From contig OX438753.1 of assembly GCA_949316235.1 (NCBI GenBank), positions 17,528,496 to 17,592,495 of the forward strand: DNA of 64,000 bases, in the 5' to 3' direction. Made by a program: the position numbers and the translations under genes. Source of the DNA: Oegoconia quadripuncta. Taxonomy: Eukaryota > Arthropoda > Insecta > Lepidoptera > Autostichidae. Positions 62,479-64,000 of the stretch are shown piece by piece; positions within the stretch are counted from its first letter, which is position 1; every line of letters starts with the position of its first letter. The notes under the pieces are model-generated. The model made no database searches and was not told where the DNA came from. It saw only the letters and a list, made by a program, of their open reading frames with translations.

Positions 62479-63164
62479 ATAATTGAACGTGTGGTTAGAA
62501 TGAGAGTAGAATGGAAACAACCCATTTATATTGCAAAAGGCGACTTAAGAGATCAATTTGTATGTACTGGTGTCATGCATATTACATATTTCTCATTCTA
62601 TACTATACCTATTTTCACCAAAACCATAATCTCTATCACAACTGGTGATTCATGTTATTCACTTCACAATACCACTTTACATTGTTGGTTAGGTCATAAG
62701 TCATGTGGCGATGGCTATTTACGGCATCTGTGTACAGACGACGACCGTCTTCCAGTATAAGCAAGTCTAGCTGCATTCATACTTCCGGTAGCGCACACGG
62801 CCATCGTCCATTGGTAGCAACGGTCGTCGTGCCTTCGACTATACAATGTAAGCATATTGTTGATGATTGGTATATTGTCAGAGGAATTCCTCCTCGAGTA
62901 AAACGCTTTGAGAATATGTACAAAGTGCCAATTACGCTCACGAAAACTGAAGCTGATCTTACAATATTTTGATTGTCGTTTTGTGTCTTGCTCAACTCCT
63001 TAAACAACCACAACTTTAACAACATCTGCTTTTCGATCTTCTGTTATATATCACCAACAATAGTGTATACTATCCTTTGTAAATCGTCCCAGGAGGCGGG
63101 TCGCCGATAATTGTCATTCAATTTATTCGCTTTATTTTCAATGTTCACGATTTTTACTCGACTG
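62479..63164. other. No gene assigned; a repeat C end at about 62503-62555
   Basis: AGAATGGAAACAACCCATTT and AAAAGGCGACTTAAGAGATC resemble the reversed repeat C end. Overlapping frames on both strands (62491-63025) give no recognisable protein. Confidence 0.4.
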
Positions 63165-63302
63165 ACCAAGGAAGGAGGATAATGTTTTTCAAGTATATGC
63201 AAGTTTGTATGTATGTATGTAAATTTCTATGTTACCTCCAGTAGCGTAAACGGCTTGACCGATTTCGAAGTGCATGATGTCTTTAGATTCGTCTTAATCC
63301 AT
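63165..63302 (+). repeat. Dispersed repeat F, left part, split by MITE-5
   Basis: AGGAAGGAGGATAATGTTTT, CGTAAACGGCTTGACCGATT and CGAAGTGCATGATG; it continues at 63544. Confidence 0.7.
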
Positions 63303-63543
63303 GGGGGTCTACTCTCTAACGAAAATAGCTTCGGACGGCCGTAACTTCGGACTTTTTCTTTTGCTAAGGATCCTTTATTTGCTCAACTTCAGAAGTTCCT
63401 TGCGTCCCGTACTAACTTGTGATGTCCAACTACAACATAAGTAAAATAATGACGATTGGTTTATAATTGACGCAGCGAACTGCAAAAGAAAAACTCCGAA
63501 GTTACGGCCGTTCGAAGCTAGTTTCGATAGAGAGTAGACCCCC
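63303..63543. mobile_element. MITE-5, 241 bp, terminal inverted repeats of about 61 bp
   Basis: Both ends start GGGGGTCTACTCTCTA and continue through AGCTTCG.ACGGCCGTAACT to CTTTTTCTTTTGC, with about five mismatches in 61 bp. It sits inside repeat F. The interior of about 120 bp is unrelated between sides and holds no ORF. Confidence 0.9.
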
Positions 63544-63640
63544 TGCAGTGTCATAGGATACATATTATTGTAAAAAATCGCACATGGCGCCCGCGAAATA
63601 CCAAAATAATATATGCTGGCGGGTTTTTGGTTTTTAAACT
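63544..63640 (+). repeat. Dispersed repeat F, right part
   Basis: GTGTCATAGGATACATATTA, then GGCGCCCGCGAAATACCAAA and the TTTTTGGTTTTTAAACTGA end. Confidence 0.7.
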
Positions 63641-64000
63641 GATTTTTGATTTTTTCAGAACTGTTTTTGTAATGTTTTTAGGTATTTAAAGCTTGGTATC
63701 TTAAAGATTTATTTCGATTAAGTATCAATTTTCCATTCAGCTCTCTGAAACTGACTACATCATATTCAAATTATCTGCATCAAAAGAACTAATCTCTCAT
63801 GTTAATTACGTACTAAATATAATACAAGAGATTGACAAAAAGATACTTTAAAAAGAAAAAAACATCAAAGATCTTTAGTAGAACATGTTCCAGGGGAGCA
63901 ATCGCGCTATTTTTCAACGGTTTTACCGTTCGAATGGAACGTTTTTGGGTTTACTTTAGCTGATGTAATTTTTTTCATTTTTGGTAACGCGCAATTTTTT
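63641..64000. other. No gene recognised up to the window end
   Basis: AT-rich; nothing supportable. Confidence 0.4.

Noticed and set aside
62491..63025. Overlapping frames on both strands
   Set aside because: No recognisable protein, mixed strands, and a repeat C end at the start. The evidence does not favour a gene.

Overview
The window is AT-rich eukaryotic DNA, almost certainly insect and most probably from a moth or butterfly. This rests on recognising several repeat types common in lepidopteran genomes: tRNA-headed and 5S-headed SINEs, RTE/Jockey-like LINE tails, a LINE tail ending in (TTTGAC)n, and many short inverted-repeat elements. There is no bacterial or viral gene order. Nearly every recognisable feature is a mobile element or its remains. 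One small two-exon gene candidate lies at 14619-15441.

The main object is a nested insertion at 903-10947. A young BEL/Pao LTR retrotransposon has two 528-bp LTRs that I read as identical, an intact 1973-codon gag-pol ORF (1474-7395) and a 5-bp target duplication AAAGT (898-902, 10948-10952). It inserted into an old short inverted-repeat element. Another copy of that element, at 31553-31822, shows the unoccupied site. The 3' LTR of the BEL element was then split by a second, younger insertion at 7754-10771. This is a Jockey-like LINE with a GC-rich 5' UTR, one gag-like ORF1 with three zinc knuckles (8578-10227), a hairpin-rich 3' UTR and a 51-nt poly(A), bounded by a 12-bp duplication. It has no ORF2: no endonuclease and no reverse transcriptase. 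It entered at the predicted transcription start of the LTR, 33 bp past the start of the TATA box.

The rest is a mosaic. SINE-A (tRNA head, about 330 bp) has about 14 copies or fragments. SINE-B (tRNA head, about 225 bp) and its variant have about 11. There are single or few copies of SINE-C and of 5S rRNA-derived SINEs. Degraded LINE 3' ends are scattered throughout, with reverse-transcriptase C-terminal remnants at 11406, 13404, 25205, 36214, 38925, 44940, 57425, 59831 and 61862. Unclassified dispersed repeats (called C, D, E and F here) recur. Inverted-repeat elements lie at 785, 21202, 28621, 31553, 54345, 56101, 62121 and 63303. Several are visibly nested with target duplications, which gives a relative order of events. 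A solo LTR (27248-27875) sits inside a SINE-B copy.

Outside the BEL and LINE ORFs, the only convincing coding signal is the pair of phase-matched exons 14619-14799 and 15293-15441, which would give a 109-residue protein I do not recognise. Long stretches (16.2-19.0, 23.4-25.1, 28.8-29.9, 41.5-43.0 and 48.4-50.5 kb) hold nothing I can name and are probably intergenic or intronic DNA.
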